Shown piece after piece: positions 23,363-30,784 of a DNA stretch of 30,784 nucleotides. The notes under the pieces were generated by a model. That model searched no databases, had not been told where the DNA came from, and was given only the letters and a program-made list of their open reading frames with translations. The first letter of the stretch is position 1; every line of letters starts with the position of its first letter. The DNA lies in the NCBI GenBank assembly GCA_964352535.1, contig CAYGSW010000034.1:1-30784 (forward strand), read 5' to 3'. Origin of the DNA: Granulosicoccus sp964352535. GTDB taxonomy: Bacteria > Pseudomonadota > Gammaproteobacteria > Granulosicoccales > Granulosicoccaceae. The translations under genes and the position numbers were made by a program.

Positions 23363-25900
23363 ATGTTTCAAAAAATGTATTTGGAAAATATTGGCGAGAT
23401 AACAGATTCTCATGCTAAAGGTGAATACGCCGGAGGCGTATCGTCGAAGAAGCTCGACGTCCAGTTTTATTGGCGTGCTCTGGCTAGAAACAAGTGGGCA
23501 ATCATTTTGTTCACAGCATTTGCCACTATCACTGCCATAGCCTATTCGCAGACAGCAACCCCGGTTTACGCCGCTAACGCCACACTGCTGCTGGAATCGC
23601 AAGCCGCAAATATTGTGTCGATTGAAGATCTGGTCTCATCAGAGCAGGACTCCACTGACTACTACGGCACTCAGTTAGCCATTCTGAAATCCCGGGCCCT
23701 GGCAGTTCGTGTTATTCAGCAGCTCACGCTGGAAGAGGATATTTCACAATCGCAGTTCGCACAGATGCTTATCCCCTCACAGCCCGGGCAGATTATCGAC
23801 ACATTGTCTAACCTTGCCGGAGGCAACGATACGTCGGTAGACTTTGATGGTGCATCTGCTACTCGGCCTATCGTTACCGGCTCTGCAGAAGCGACAGGGT
23901 CGGGAGCTCTGCAGGGCACCTATAGCGATGCAGAATTCAACGAAATACTCAGCCATTTCAGGCGCTCACTACGCATTAGTCCGGTACCAAAAAGCAAGCT
24001 GGTTACCATCACTTATGAGTCAACAGATCCCTCTTTTGCTGCATTGGCTGCAAACGCGGTTGCCAATCAATATATACAAAGTGCCATTGAACGTCGACAA
24101 GAAATCAGGGATCAGGCGTCTGAATGGATGGATGGACGTATCATGGGTCTGAAAGCACAATTGTCGGAGTCAGAAGAAGCGCTGCTTTCCTTCAAACAGA
24201 CAAACGGTCTGGTTGATCTTAGTGCCGGTGTAGGTCGGCTCGATGAGCAAGAGCTTCTGCAGACAAGTACTGAACTTGCTGTGGCCAATAACGAACTTTC
24301 ACGAGCACAAGACTTGTATGGCAAGATTCAGGATTTCAAGAGCTCTACACCACAAGCACTGGAAACCCTGCCGCTTGTCCAGAATGACACTCTGTTCAGT
24401 GCTGTCAAGGTTGAGCTTGGACAGGTACAGCGTGAAATTCTGGAATTGAAAAATCGTTTTGGCCCCAGGCATCCTGTCATCATTGATGCAGAATCTCGCT
24501 TGCAATCGCTGCGCACGGCGGCCGAAAGCCACATTGAGCGCACCGTAGCGAGTTTTGAAAATGACTATCAACTACTGCAACAGCGCGTAGCCGCTCTCGA
24601 ATCCAAGGTTGCTCAGGGCAAACAGAATGTGCAGCTGATCGGACAGCAGAAAGTCACCCTCGAGGCACTGGAGAGGGAGGTTGAGGCAAATCGTGATCAA
24701 TACAACAGTCTGTTTGACAGAATCACAGAAACACGCACAACAGACGGGCTGGACGAGGCGCACGCTGTGGTAGCAGAAGCCGCCTGGATACCCACTCAAC
24801 CGGTAAAACCCGGAAAACTATTTATCATCGCGCTGGCAACACTCAGCGCTTTGATCTTGTCTGCCGCAGTTTCTCTCGTCAGGGAATATCTTGACGATAC
24901 GGTCAATAGCACAGAGGATGTCGAGAAGCGCTTGAAAACCAGGCTATTGGGTGTTCTTCCACTCATTGAAGGATACTCCGAAGGCAGCCCCCTGCAACAC
25001 CAGCGCTCGCTTCCGCTCACACCCGAGAAGGCCTTGACGACATCAGATCTGTTTTCAGAGGCTGTCAGTACGTGTCGCACTGCGCTCACAACCAGTAGCA
25101 AACGGAATCTGCAGGTGATTCTGGTAACGTCATCTGTCCCTGATGAAGGCAAATCCACTGTTGCATTGAATCTGGCTTACTCATTCGGACACATGGAACG
25201 AACGCTTCTTATTGATTGTGATCTGAGAAGACCATCGATATCCAAAGCCCTTGGGATGAATACCGACATCATAGGGCTCTGCGATTTAATGACAAAAACC
25301 AGTAAGGTGGGCGATTTTGTTCAACGCGGTGTGTTGAATTCGTTTGACTGTTTAACGAGCGGACAGGTTCAAGGTCTGCCGTTGGAGATGCTTGCATCAA
25401 TCAGATTTGCAGCTGTAATGGAAATTCTTCGAAGCAACTATGACAGAATCATCATCGATAGTCCGCCGACTCATGTCGTCAGTGATGCGTTGGTTTTGAG
25501 CAAGTTGTCAGACGGTGTTGTCTACGTGGTAAAGCCTCATAAAACACCTGTCAAGCTTGTTTACAGCGGGCTTTCAAGACTGGCCGAGGCAAGTGCATCT
25601 GTGGTTGGCGTCTGTATATCGCAACTGGATATGAGTAAATCAAAGTTATACGGCGACATGGAATTTCACGGCTTTGGTTTTGACTACAACGGTTACAACA
25701 GTTACTACAAACCAAGTGCTCCGAAAATGAAGCTATTGAGTGGACTGACCTCTCGAACAAAGATAAATTCACGGTTGCCCGCGAGTAGTAAAAAGCCCTG
25801 TCAATCGTCAAACCCGGATTCAATAGCCACTCATGACGGGGACGTCACTAACATGCCTGACACGAACATCGACACCATAAAGCTTGCATCAGGGATGTAG
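23363..25900 (+). CDS. Wzc-type polysaccharide co-polymerase / tyrosine autokinase
   Basis: About 845 aa from ATG 23363; an earlier in-frame GTG at 23288 and an ATG at 23375 are alternatives, as no start has a strong ribosome site. A Wzz domain begins at about LDVQFYWRALARNKW, with one membrane helix just after it and a second, PxxP-flanked helix (PTQPVKPGKLFIIALATL...) near residue 490. The periplasmic part between them is long, with coiled-coil stretches. The cytoplasmic BY-kinase domain has Walker A SSVPDEGKST (Lys597), Walker A' TLLIDCDLRRP and Walker B RIIIDSPP. A Tyr cluster (Y763, Y775, Y778, Y781, Y782) supplies autophosphorylation sites, but a polar tail of about 63 residues follows it. 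The protein sets chain length and links to export through phosphorylation cycles. It is last of the GT26-Wzx-Wzc group, and no cognate phosphatase is visible. Confidence 0.88.
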   Translation: MFQKMYLENIGEITDSHAKGEYAGGVSSKKLDVQFYWRALARNKWAIILFTAFATITAIAYSQTATPVYAANATLLLESQAANIVSIEDLVSSEQDSTDYYGTQLAILKSRALAVRVIQQLTLEEDISQSQFAQMLIPSQPGQIIDTLSNLAGGNDTSVDFDGASATRPIVTGSAEATGSGALQGTYSDAEFNEILSHFRRSLRISPVPKSKLVTITYESTDPSFAALAANAVANQYIQSAIERRQEIRDQASEWMDGRIMGLKAQLSESEEALLSFKQTNGLVDLSAGVGRLDEQELLQTSTELAVANNELSRAQDLYGKIQDFKSSTPQALETLPLVQNDTLFSAVKVELGQVQREILELKNRFGPRHPVIIDAESRLQSLRTAAESHIERTVASFENDYQLLQQRVAALESKVAQGKQNVQLIGQQKVTLEALEREVEANRDQYNSLFDRITETRTTDGLDEAHAVVAEAAWIPTQPVKPGKLFIIALATLSALILSAAVSLVREYLDDTVNSTEDVEKRLKTRLLGVLPLIEGYSEGSPLQHQRSLPLTPEKALTTSDLFSEAVSTCRTALTTSSKRNLQVILVTSSVPDEGKSTVALNLAYSFGHMERTLLIDCDLRRPSISKALGMNTDIIGLCDLMTKTSKVGDFVQRGVLNSFDCLTSGQVQGLPLEMLASIRFAAVMEILRSNYDRIIIDSPPTHVVSDALVLSKLSDGVVYVVKPHKTPVKLVYSGLSRLAEASASVVGVCISQLDMSKSKLYGDMEFHGFGFDYNGYNSYYKPSAPKMKLLSGLTSRTKINSRLPASSKKPCQSSNPDSIATHDGDVTNMPDTNIDTIKLASGM

Positions 25901-26051
25901 AAATCACACGTCTGCAAGTAAAGGCCAGAACGGTTGTTCTACCGGGCAGTCTTTGTTGTTCATAGAATACAAAAACACTAATGACGCTTTGTGGTGCGAA
26001 GGCTATGGGACGGTTATGTGTGGGTCGTGTACCGGTTGTGCCTAAGCAGAT

Positions 26052-26906
26052 TCAGTATGCCCAATTGTTGTAGATATCAGCTTCTGTACTCAAGCGATTC
26101 TCCAGATAAGCACGCACCCTACCGTCTTCAAACACATAGGAGTTCGTATTTCTGGCATTAAATTGTATTGACTGTCTGATGTCCACGCCAAGAAAACGGG
26201 CCACAGTTTCAACGGTCTCGCCGGGATACTGAAACATATCCTCACTTTTTATGATCAGTATGTTTTGCCTGTCGAACTGCTTGAACCATGGAGCCAACCT
26301 TTCAGAGTAGAGGCTTCTGTAAACGTAAGAGCAATGGGTCAAGAGGTATCGCCTGCGCGTAGCTGACGTATTAGCATCAAACGCCTCTTCAAGTAGCCTG
26401 TCCTCTTCCACCATCGCTGTATACATATCACGCTTTTCGAACCCCAGTCGACGCTCATGAAAATAATGCGAAACTGACCGGGCTATCGGTTCTCGCAACA
26501 CAGCGATAATCTTGCATTCGGATCCAAGAACGGTGGACACTCTTTGCGGCACTTCCGGGAATGCCATATAACTGGGCGTTGCTTCACCGATCAGGCTATC
26601 AGCTTGTCTGGCATTGAAATAACCTCTGTAGTTGATGGGCCAATGCCAACGGGCATCAAAGTAGCCAACTTCCTTGAACAGGGGTGCCTGTACCAAGCCT
26701 GACTCAAGGAGCCAGTTGAACAAGGATGTTGTACCGGCTTTCTGAGCACCCACAATCAGAAAATCTGGTAACGCGCAGTTAGCATTCAAACCACGTAGCG
26801 CGGCATACACATCTGCAAAGGAGCGCAGGGTAGATCGCATCTGGTTTCGAAGCGACTGTGGTGCATGTTCTTTGGCAAGAGTGTACAGACCATTGTTTTC
26901 AATCAT
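26052..26906 (-). CDS. PAPS-dependent sulfotransferase (copy 3)
   Basis: 284 aa, ATG at 26906. The 5'-phosphosulfate loop is FLIVGAQKAGTTSLFNWL (about 49-66) and the 3'-phosphate segment IIAVLREPIARSVSHYFHE (about 133-151) has Arg138 and Ser146. KEVGYFD (78-84) is the conserved KExxYF segment and GEATPSYM (107-114) the following strand, as in the heparan-sulfate-type (NDST/HS3ST-like) family. The N-terminal 45 residues are basic and may form a membrane-associating helix, but there is no true signal peptide. It is last of a minus-strand group and 32 bp downstream of copy 4. A 10-bp direct repeat TCATGGCAGC (26903-26912 and 26917-26926) duplicates the start-codon region; only the inner ATG is in frame. 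Confidence 0.85.
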   Translation of the reverse strand: MIENNGLYTLAKEHAPQSLRNQMRSTLRSFADVYAALRGLNANCALPDFLIVGAQKAGTTSLFNWLLESGLVQAPLFKEVGYFDARWHWPINYRGYFNARQADSLIGEATPSYMAFPEVPQRVSTVLGSECKIIAVLREPIARSVSHYFHERRLGFEKRDMYTAMVEEDRLLEEAFDANTSATRRRYLLTHCSYVYRSLYSERLAPWFKQFDRQNILIIKSEDMFQYPGETVETVARFLGVDIRQSIQFNARNTNSYVFEDGRVRAYLENRLSTEADIYNNWAY

Positions 26907-26938
26907 GGCAGCTCAGTCATGGCAGCGCGGGTATTTCA

Positions 26939-27841
26939 TTACGAGATCCACGGAAATTCTGTATCAACAACACGACTGAGCTTCCGGTTTGATTCGGTGA
27001 ATTCGTCAGCTAACCGTTTGAGTGTTTCTGGACGTGGTTCGAACTTTGAACTGGCGTTTCGCTTTTCCAGATCAATGGTCAAATCAGGCTCGAGGCCAAT
27101 AAATTCCTGAATCTTGGCGAGGCTGGGTCGGCTGTCGCCGGTCAGGGTCTCAGTAGCCATTACCAGCACGTTCTCTCTATCAAACTGTGTGTATAACCTC
27201 TCTAGCTGTGTTGCGTAATGACCTCGAGCGACGTAGGAGTAGTGCTGGTGAGGACGGGAAACAAACGACGGTTCTGTCACAAGGCGCTGCTCGATACCCT
27301 CTAGTCTGGAAGATTCCAGATCAAGCGCCTCGTCAAGATCCGCAACAGACTCGTGTCCTTCCCAGAGCATGTGTAAGTGATGTGAGATAGCTCGTTTCAC
27401 GGGGTCACGTAGCAACACGATGATCTTTGCATCAGGAATTGTGCGAGCCATGCGTTCGGCTCCAGCCGGGTGATACAAGTAGTAAGGGCTTGCCTCACCG
27501 ACAATGGCTCTTTGCCCTACTTTGTCAGTGTGGCGATCACGCTCGGCCTGACTGGCAAAGTGCGCAAAATACCAGGCATCATTTTGATGATAGTTGGTAT
27601 CAAAGTAGTGAACACCCTTTGCATCCAGGACATTCGGCAACAACGCTGGATGCCTGGCCAAGGCTCTGAACAACGATGTCGTTCCACAGCGTTGAGCGCC
27701 CACAATGACAAAATCAGGCGGCGGGCGCTCAGCCTTGCGCTTTCTGCCAGCGAGAAGGCTTCCCAACACAACACGCCGAGTATGTCGTCGCATCGTTCGA
27801 AGCACCGTTGCAGGCGCACCTGAAGGTTGTTTATTCAGCAT
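26939..27841 (-). CDS. PAPS-dependent sulfotransferase (copy 4)
   Basis: 300 aa from ATG 27841, 28 bp after the stop of the kinase-like gene. The frame is open to 28027, but the extra part only overlaps that gene and has no recognisable content. A basic N-terminus (RRHTRRVVLG...GRKRK) precedes the PAPS loop FVIVGAQRCGTTSLFRAL (about 44-61). KGVHYFD replaces the usual KExxYF segment (Gly for Glu), GEASPYYLYHP follows, and the 3'-phosphate segment is IIVLLRDPVKRAISHH (about 140-155). Close in layout to copy 3, so the two may be ancient tandem duplicates that have diverged. The Glu-to-Gly change in the KExxYF segment deserves attention because that Glu is usually near the acceptor site. Confidence 0.85.
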   Translation of the reverse strand: MLNKQPSGAPATVLRTMRRHTRRVVLGSLLAGRKRKAERPPPDFVIVGAQRCGTTSLFRALARHPALLPNVLDAKGVHYFDTNYHQNDAWYFAHFASQAERDRHTDKVGQRAIVGEASPYYLYHPAGAERMARTIPDAKIIVLLRDPVKRAISHHLHMLWEGHESVADLDEALDLESSRLEGIEQRLVTEPSFVSRPHQHYSYVARGHYATQLERLYTQFDRENVLVMATETLTGDSRPSLAKIQEFIGLEPDLTIDLEKRNASSKFEPRPETLKRLADEFTESNRKLSRVVDTEFPWIS

Positions 27842-27869
27842 CAGTCGACTTCTGGGGTAAGGGTGATAG

Positions 27870-29096
27870 TCATAACGCCCACTTCTGTACACCGGCCTGC
27901 AGAGCCGGTCCGAATTTGGAGTCGGTAGATCGAAGCCCCACGTCATGGGCGGATTTGAAACGGATAACCATTTCCAGCAAGGCGAACACGACCAGCTGCT
28001 GTGCATTGTCTGGTGGCAGACCAGCAACCTTCAAATACTGTCTGACACACTGAGCGACTCGTTCAATATCAAAAGACTGAGCGAACGAGCCGGATGAGTT
28101 TTCACAGATGGCGAAGTGAGCGATATCCAATCCTCGTGGTGCAAGCGTTTTACACCGTTCCCAATCCAGCGCAGCAACACGCCCATCAACCATACCCACG
28201 TTGGCTCGTGTCCAATCACCGTGGCTGGCACCAAAGTCGTAGTTGCTATCGCCCCACGATTTTTCAATTCTGGCCACCAGTTTGGCAAGCACTTCTCTAC
28301 CATCACGGCCATCGCCCAGTTTGTCTACACACCCCACGATCTGTTGCCAATAGCTGCTGCCGCTTAATAAAGAACGTGATACGAGATTATGGGATGCAAA
28401 CGCATCAGCAGCTTGATGCGCAGCGCAAGCGTCGCGATGTAACGGTTCAAGTTGCAGCGGAGCTGTGATCAACACATTGTGGCCACCGGCCCACGTACCG
28501 GAATAAAGCCGGCGCGGAGTCACAACCGGCATATCGGTGTTCTCGAATTGCGCAAGGATTGCACTCTCATGAGCGACAAGATCATTGGTCATTGCTTCAG
28601 AACCAATCTTTGCATAGCAAAGCGCTTCACCAGCATCGGAGATTGCCATCACCACCGTTTTTGCATTGGGGCGACCAAAACTCAAACGCAGTGCAAGCTG
28701 GAAATCGTCACGGCCTAATACGGTAGCAATGAGTTCTCTGAGCGGTGAGGAGGAACCGTCGTGCGACACCAGCGAAGCATCAGAAACCACACTCGAAAGA
28801 CGCCCGCCAATCCACGCAGCAAAGCGTACCAATGACGGCGCTGTATACGCGAACCGGCGGTTACCAAGAAAGCTTGCAATTGCCGTTCGCATGACAGGCC
28901 CAGCAGGAGGCAATAGCAAGCGCGGCGTCCCTCGCACGCACACAACGATGAAACGTTCGATGACGTTCGGATGCACCCCGGCAACCAGTTCAAAGCCCGG
29001 ACTATATCCGCCGAGAACCGACCCTACTGCATCAAAGACGGTAGTGTGTTGCGAGCCACTCAAGGTAGCCGGAATTTTTTCTGAGGCATCACTCAT
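27870..29096 (-). CDS. APH/choline-kinase-fold phosphotransferase in the sulfotransferase operon
   Basis: 408 aa, ATG at 29096. The C-terminal part is an aminoglycoside-phosphotransferase-type kinase with all key residues visible: ATP-binding Lys163 (CYAKIGSE), helix-C Glu177 (HESAIL), catalytic Asp294 and Asn299 in SHGDWTRANV, and metal-binding Asp311 in LDWERCK. The N-terminal 130 residues are not recognised. Family members phosphorylate small molecules: aminoglycosides, choline, homoserine, sugars. It is first of the group kinase - sulfotransferase - sulfotransferase, so a sugar or polysaccharide-precursor kinase is a plausible guess. Drug resistance is less likely in this setting. No signal peptide, so cytoplasmic. 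The ribosome site is weak. Confidence 0.75.
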   Translation of the reverse strand: MSDASEKIPATLSGSQHTTVFDAVGSVLGGYSPGFELVAGVHPNVIERFIVVCVRGTPRLLLPPAGPVMRTAIASFLGNRRFAYTAPSLVRFAAWIGGRLSSVVSDASLVSHDGSSSPLRELIATVLGRDDFQLALRLSFGRPNAKTVVMAISDAGEALCYAKIGSEAMTNDLVAHESAILAQFENTDMPVVTPRRLYSGTWAGGHNVLITAPLQLEPLHRDACAAHQAADAFASHNLVSRSLLSGSSYWQQIVGCVDKLGDGRDGREVLAKLVARIEKSWGDSNYDFGASHGDWTRANVGMVDGRVAALDWERCKTLAPRGLDIAHFAICENSSGSFAQSFDIERVAQCVRQYLKVAGLPPDNAQQLVVFALLEMVIRFKSAHDVGLRSTDSKFGPALQAGVQKWAL

Positions 29097-29293
29097 TTTG
29101 ACTAGTCATTCGGTGTCAAAACTAGCTCGCAATGTGGCTTAGGTAGTCATCAACAGCACATTGGATACCACATCGGCTCTATTCCAACGCTATATAACCT
29201 GTCGCTTGATGGCTGCCTCAGAAGACTACAGGTAGCCCCGTGGAAACCAATCAGATTAAAATTCTGTTGCGGACACCTGATTGATGCAAGGCC

Positions 29294-30622
29294 CTACTCC
29301 CCAACGACAACACCAAACAAGTCATGCTCATCGGCTGAGGTAATATCTACCTCAATAAAATCCCCGGCGTCGATGTCGTAGTCGTCAACAGACACATGCA
29401 CCACGCCGTCAATCTCTGGCGCACTGCTACTGCTTCGCGCGATGGCGGTATCCCCATCGACAGTATCAATCAGTACAATCTGTCGCGTACCCACTTTGGC
29501 CTGCAGTCGTTGGGCGCTGATGATGGATTGCTTTTCCATGAATCGTTGCAAGCGATCCTGCTTGATCTCTTCACTGACGTGCCCCTCCAGAGCGTTTGCC
29601 GTGGCACCTTCCACCGGTGAGTAAGTGAAACACCCCACCCTATCCAGCTGGGCATCGTCAAGAAACTGCAACAACTCCTGAAAATCGTCTTCAGTCTCGC
29701 CGGGAAAGCCGACAATAAACGTGCTTCTGATAGTAAGTTCTGGACAGATCTCGCGCCACGCCTTGATGCGCGCAAGGTTGTTTTCGGATGCAGCCGGGCG
29801 CTTCATGCTTTTGAGAATTCTGGGGCTGGCGTGCTGAAACGGGATATCCAGATAAGGCAGAATCTTCCCCTCGGCCATCAGGGGAATGATGTGGTCAACG
29901 TGTGGGTAGGGATAAACGTAATGCAGTCGAACCCAGATGCCCAGCTCGCCTAATGCTTCACACAGCTCCTTGAGTCTGGTCTTGATCGGGCGACCTTCCC
30001 AGAAAGCGGTACGGTAGCGAATATCAACACCATAGGCGCTGGTATCTTGTGAAACGATCAACAGCTCCCTGACTCCGGCGTCACGTAAACGCACCGCCTC
30101 TGCCATGACATCACCCGCATCACGACTCACAAGGTTGCCGCGCATCGACGGTATGATGCAAAAACTGCAGCGATGATTACAGCCTTCGGAGATCTTTAGA
30201 TAGGCGTAGTGCCTGGGCGTCAACTTGATGCCTTGCGGGGGTACAAGATCGATGAAAGGGTTATGCTCAACTCTATTGGGCAAGTGCTCATGCACTGCCC
30301 CGACAACCTCTTCATAAGCCTGTGGGCCGGTTACTGCCAGCACCTTGGGGTATCTGGCCTGTATCTCCTCAGCCTTCACGCCCAGGCAGCCTGTGACTAT
30401 GACACGCCCATTTTCATCCAGCGCCTCACCGATCGCATCCATTGACTCGGCGACAGCACTGTCGATAAAACCGCAGGTGTTAACAACGACAATATCGGCC
30501 GCGTCATAGTCAGGCACCACGTCGTATCCATCGGTGCGCAACTGGGTGAGTATGCGCTCTGAATCGACAAGTGCCTTGGGACATCCGAGGCTGACAAAGC
30601 CGACTTTGGGAGACGAGGACAT
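29294..30622 (-). CDS. rimO: Ribosomal protein S12 methylthiotransferase RimO
   Basis: 442 aa, the normal RimO length, ATG at 30622. The N-terminal UPF0004 domain has Cys14 (SLGCPKALVDSE), Cys50 (NTCGFIDSA) and Cys79 (TGCLG) for the auxiliary [4Fe-4S] cluster. The radical-SAM domain has Cys148, Cys152 and Cys155 (CNHRCSFC). A TRAM domain (about 375-442) ends in DEHDLFGVVVGE. SLGCPKALVDSE and the C-terminal HDLFG distinguish RimO from MiaB. The enzyme adds a methylthio group to the conserved aspartate of ribosomal protein S12. It is an intact housekeeping gene that marks the edge of the polysaccharide island; the gap to the kinase-like gene downstream on the same strand is about 200 bp, with a loose CAATCAG/CTGATTG inverted repeat (29248-29283) just past its stop. 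Confidence 0.97.
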   Translation of the reverse strand: MSSSPKVGFVSLGCPKALVDSERILTQLRTDGYDVVPDYDAADIVVVNTCGFIDSAVAESMDAIGEALDENGRVIVTGCLGVKAEEIQARYPKVLAVTGPQAYEEVVGAVHEHLPNRVEHNPFIDLVPPQGIKLTPRHYAYLKISEGCNHRCSFCIIPSMRGNLVSRDAGDVMAEAVRLRDAGVRELLIVSQDTSAYGVDIRYRTAFWEGRPIKTRLKELCEALGELGIWVRLHYVYPYPHVDHIIPLMAEGKILPYLDIPFQHASPRILKSMKRPAASENNLARIKAWREICPELTIRSTFIVGFPGETEDDFQELLQFLDDAQLDRVGCFTYSPVEGATANALEGHVSEEIKQDRLQRFMEKQSIISAQRLQAKVGTRQIVLIDTVDGDTAIARSSSSAPEIDGVVHVSVDDYDIDAGDFIEVDITSADEHDLFGVVVGE

Positions 30623-30784
30623 GGTGACGACAACCTGACGCTTAAGAGAGAACCGCTGATTATACGGCTTGAAAGTGCAGATGCGATATCACCAGCATTC
30701 AGGAACATCCCAAAGCCACACAATCATGTAGGAGCTTGTCCGAGAATAACGATCGAAGCCGAAGGCGGCCCCGCGAAAGTGTGA

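Noticed and set aside
27842..28027. Upstream extension of sulfotransferase copy 4, giving 362 aa
   Set aside because: It overlaps the 3' end of the kinase-like gene, has odd Cys/Trp-rich content and no ribosome site. ATG 27841 fits operon spacing.
28666..29142. 158-aa open frame opposite the kinase-like gene
   Set aside because: Antisense shadow; the opposite strand has the full set of kinase motifs.
30725..30784. GTAGGAGC-containing GC-rich end of the window as a possible REP-type repeat
   Set aside because: GTAGGAGC resembles REP starts in other gammaproteobacteria, but no second copy or clear long hairpin is visible within this window, so it cannot be supported.

Overview
The window looks like chromosomal DNA of a marine-type gammaproteobacterium. 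Supporting evidence is a RimO of proteobacterial type, an H-NS-family nucleoid protein, a membrane-anchored J-domain protein, and Gram-negative lipoprotein, Wzx/Wzy and BY-kinase genes. A Granulosicoccus-like source would fit the mix of large secreted beta-propeller and LamG proteins with sulfotransferases, but the genus is a guess. Genes are densely packed. One run of 100 N (13014-13113) marks a scaffold gap inside a tandem repeat.

Left part (1-12.9 kb). The 3' end of a very large secreted LamG / cadherin-like / FN3 protein (1-4160) converges on an H-NS-like gene (4372-4749). A 0.6 kb gene-free stretch with two palindromes follows, then a membrane J-domain protein (5364-6122) and a small four-helix membrane protein (6325-6732). 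Next come two exported beta-propeller proteins: an 878-aa protein with a signal peptide and a duplicated C-terminal module (7280-9916), closed by a clear intrinsic terminator, and an 824-aa lipoprotein with BNR-type repeats (10419-12893). A 15-bp minisatellite that broke the assembly lies at 12938-13250.

Right part (13.6-29.1 kb). This is an extracellular polysaccharide locus. It opens with an exported ThuA-like + GH26-like protein that seems to lack the usual GH26 nucleophile (13595-15241). A minus-strand group encodes sulfotransferase, sulfotransferase and a Wzy-type polymerase/ligase (18709 to 15365). Plus-strand genes encode a polyisoprenyl-phosphate sugar-1-phosphate transferase (19337-20944), a WecG/TagA-type GT26 glycosyltransferase, a Wzx-type flippase and a Wzc-type chain-length/tyrosine autokinase (21181-25900). 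A second minus-strand group (29096 to 26052) encodes an APH-fold small-molecule kinase and two more sulfotransferases. The inferred pathway is: initiation on a lipid carrier, extension by GT26 and enzymes encoded elsewhere, flipping by Wzx, polymerisation by Wzy, length control by the kinase, and decoration by up to four sulfotransferases. The product would be a sulfated, Wzy-dependent polysaccharide, possibly bound or trimmed by the exported proteins nearby. No Wza-type outer-membrane exporter, Wzb phosphatase or PAPS-supply gene is visible.

Right edge. The housekeeping gene rimO (30622 to 29294) ends the island. The last 160 bases contain no recognisable gene.
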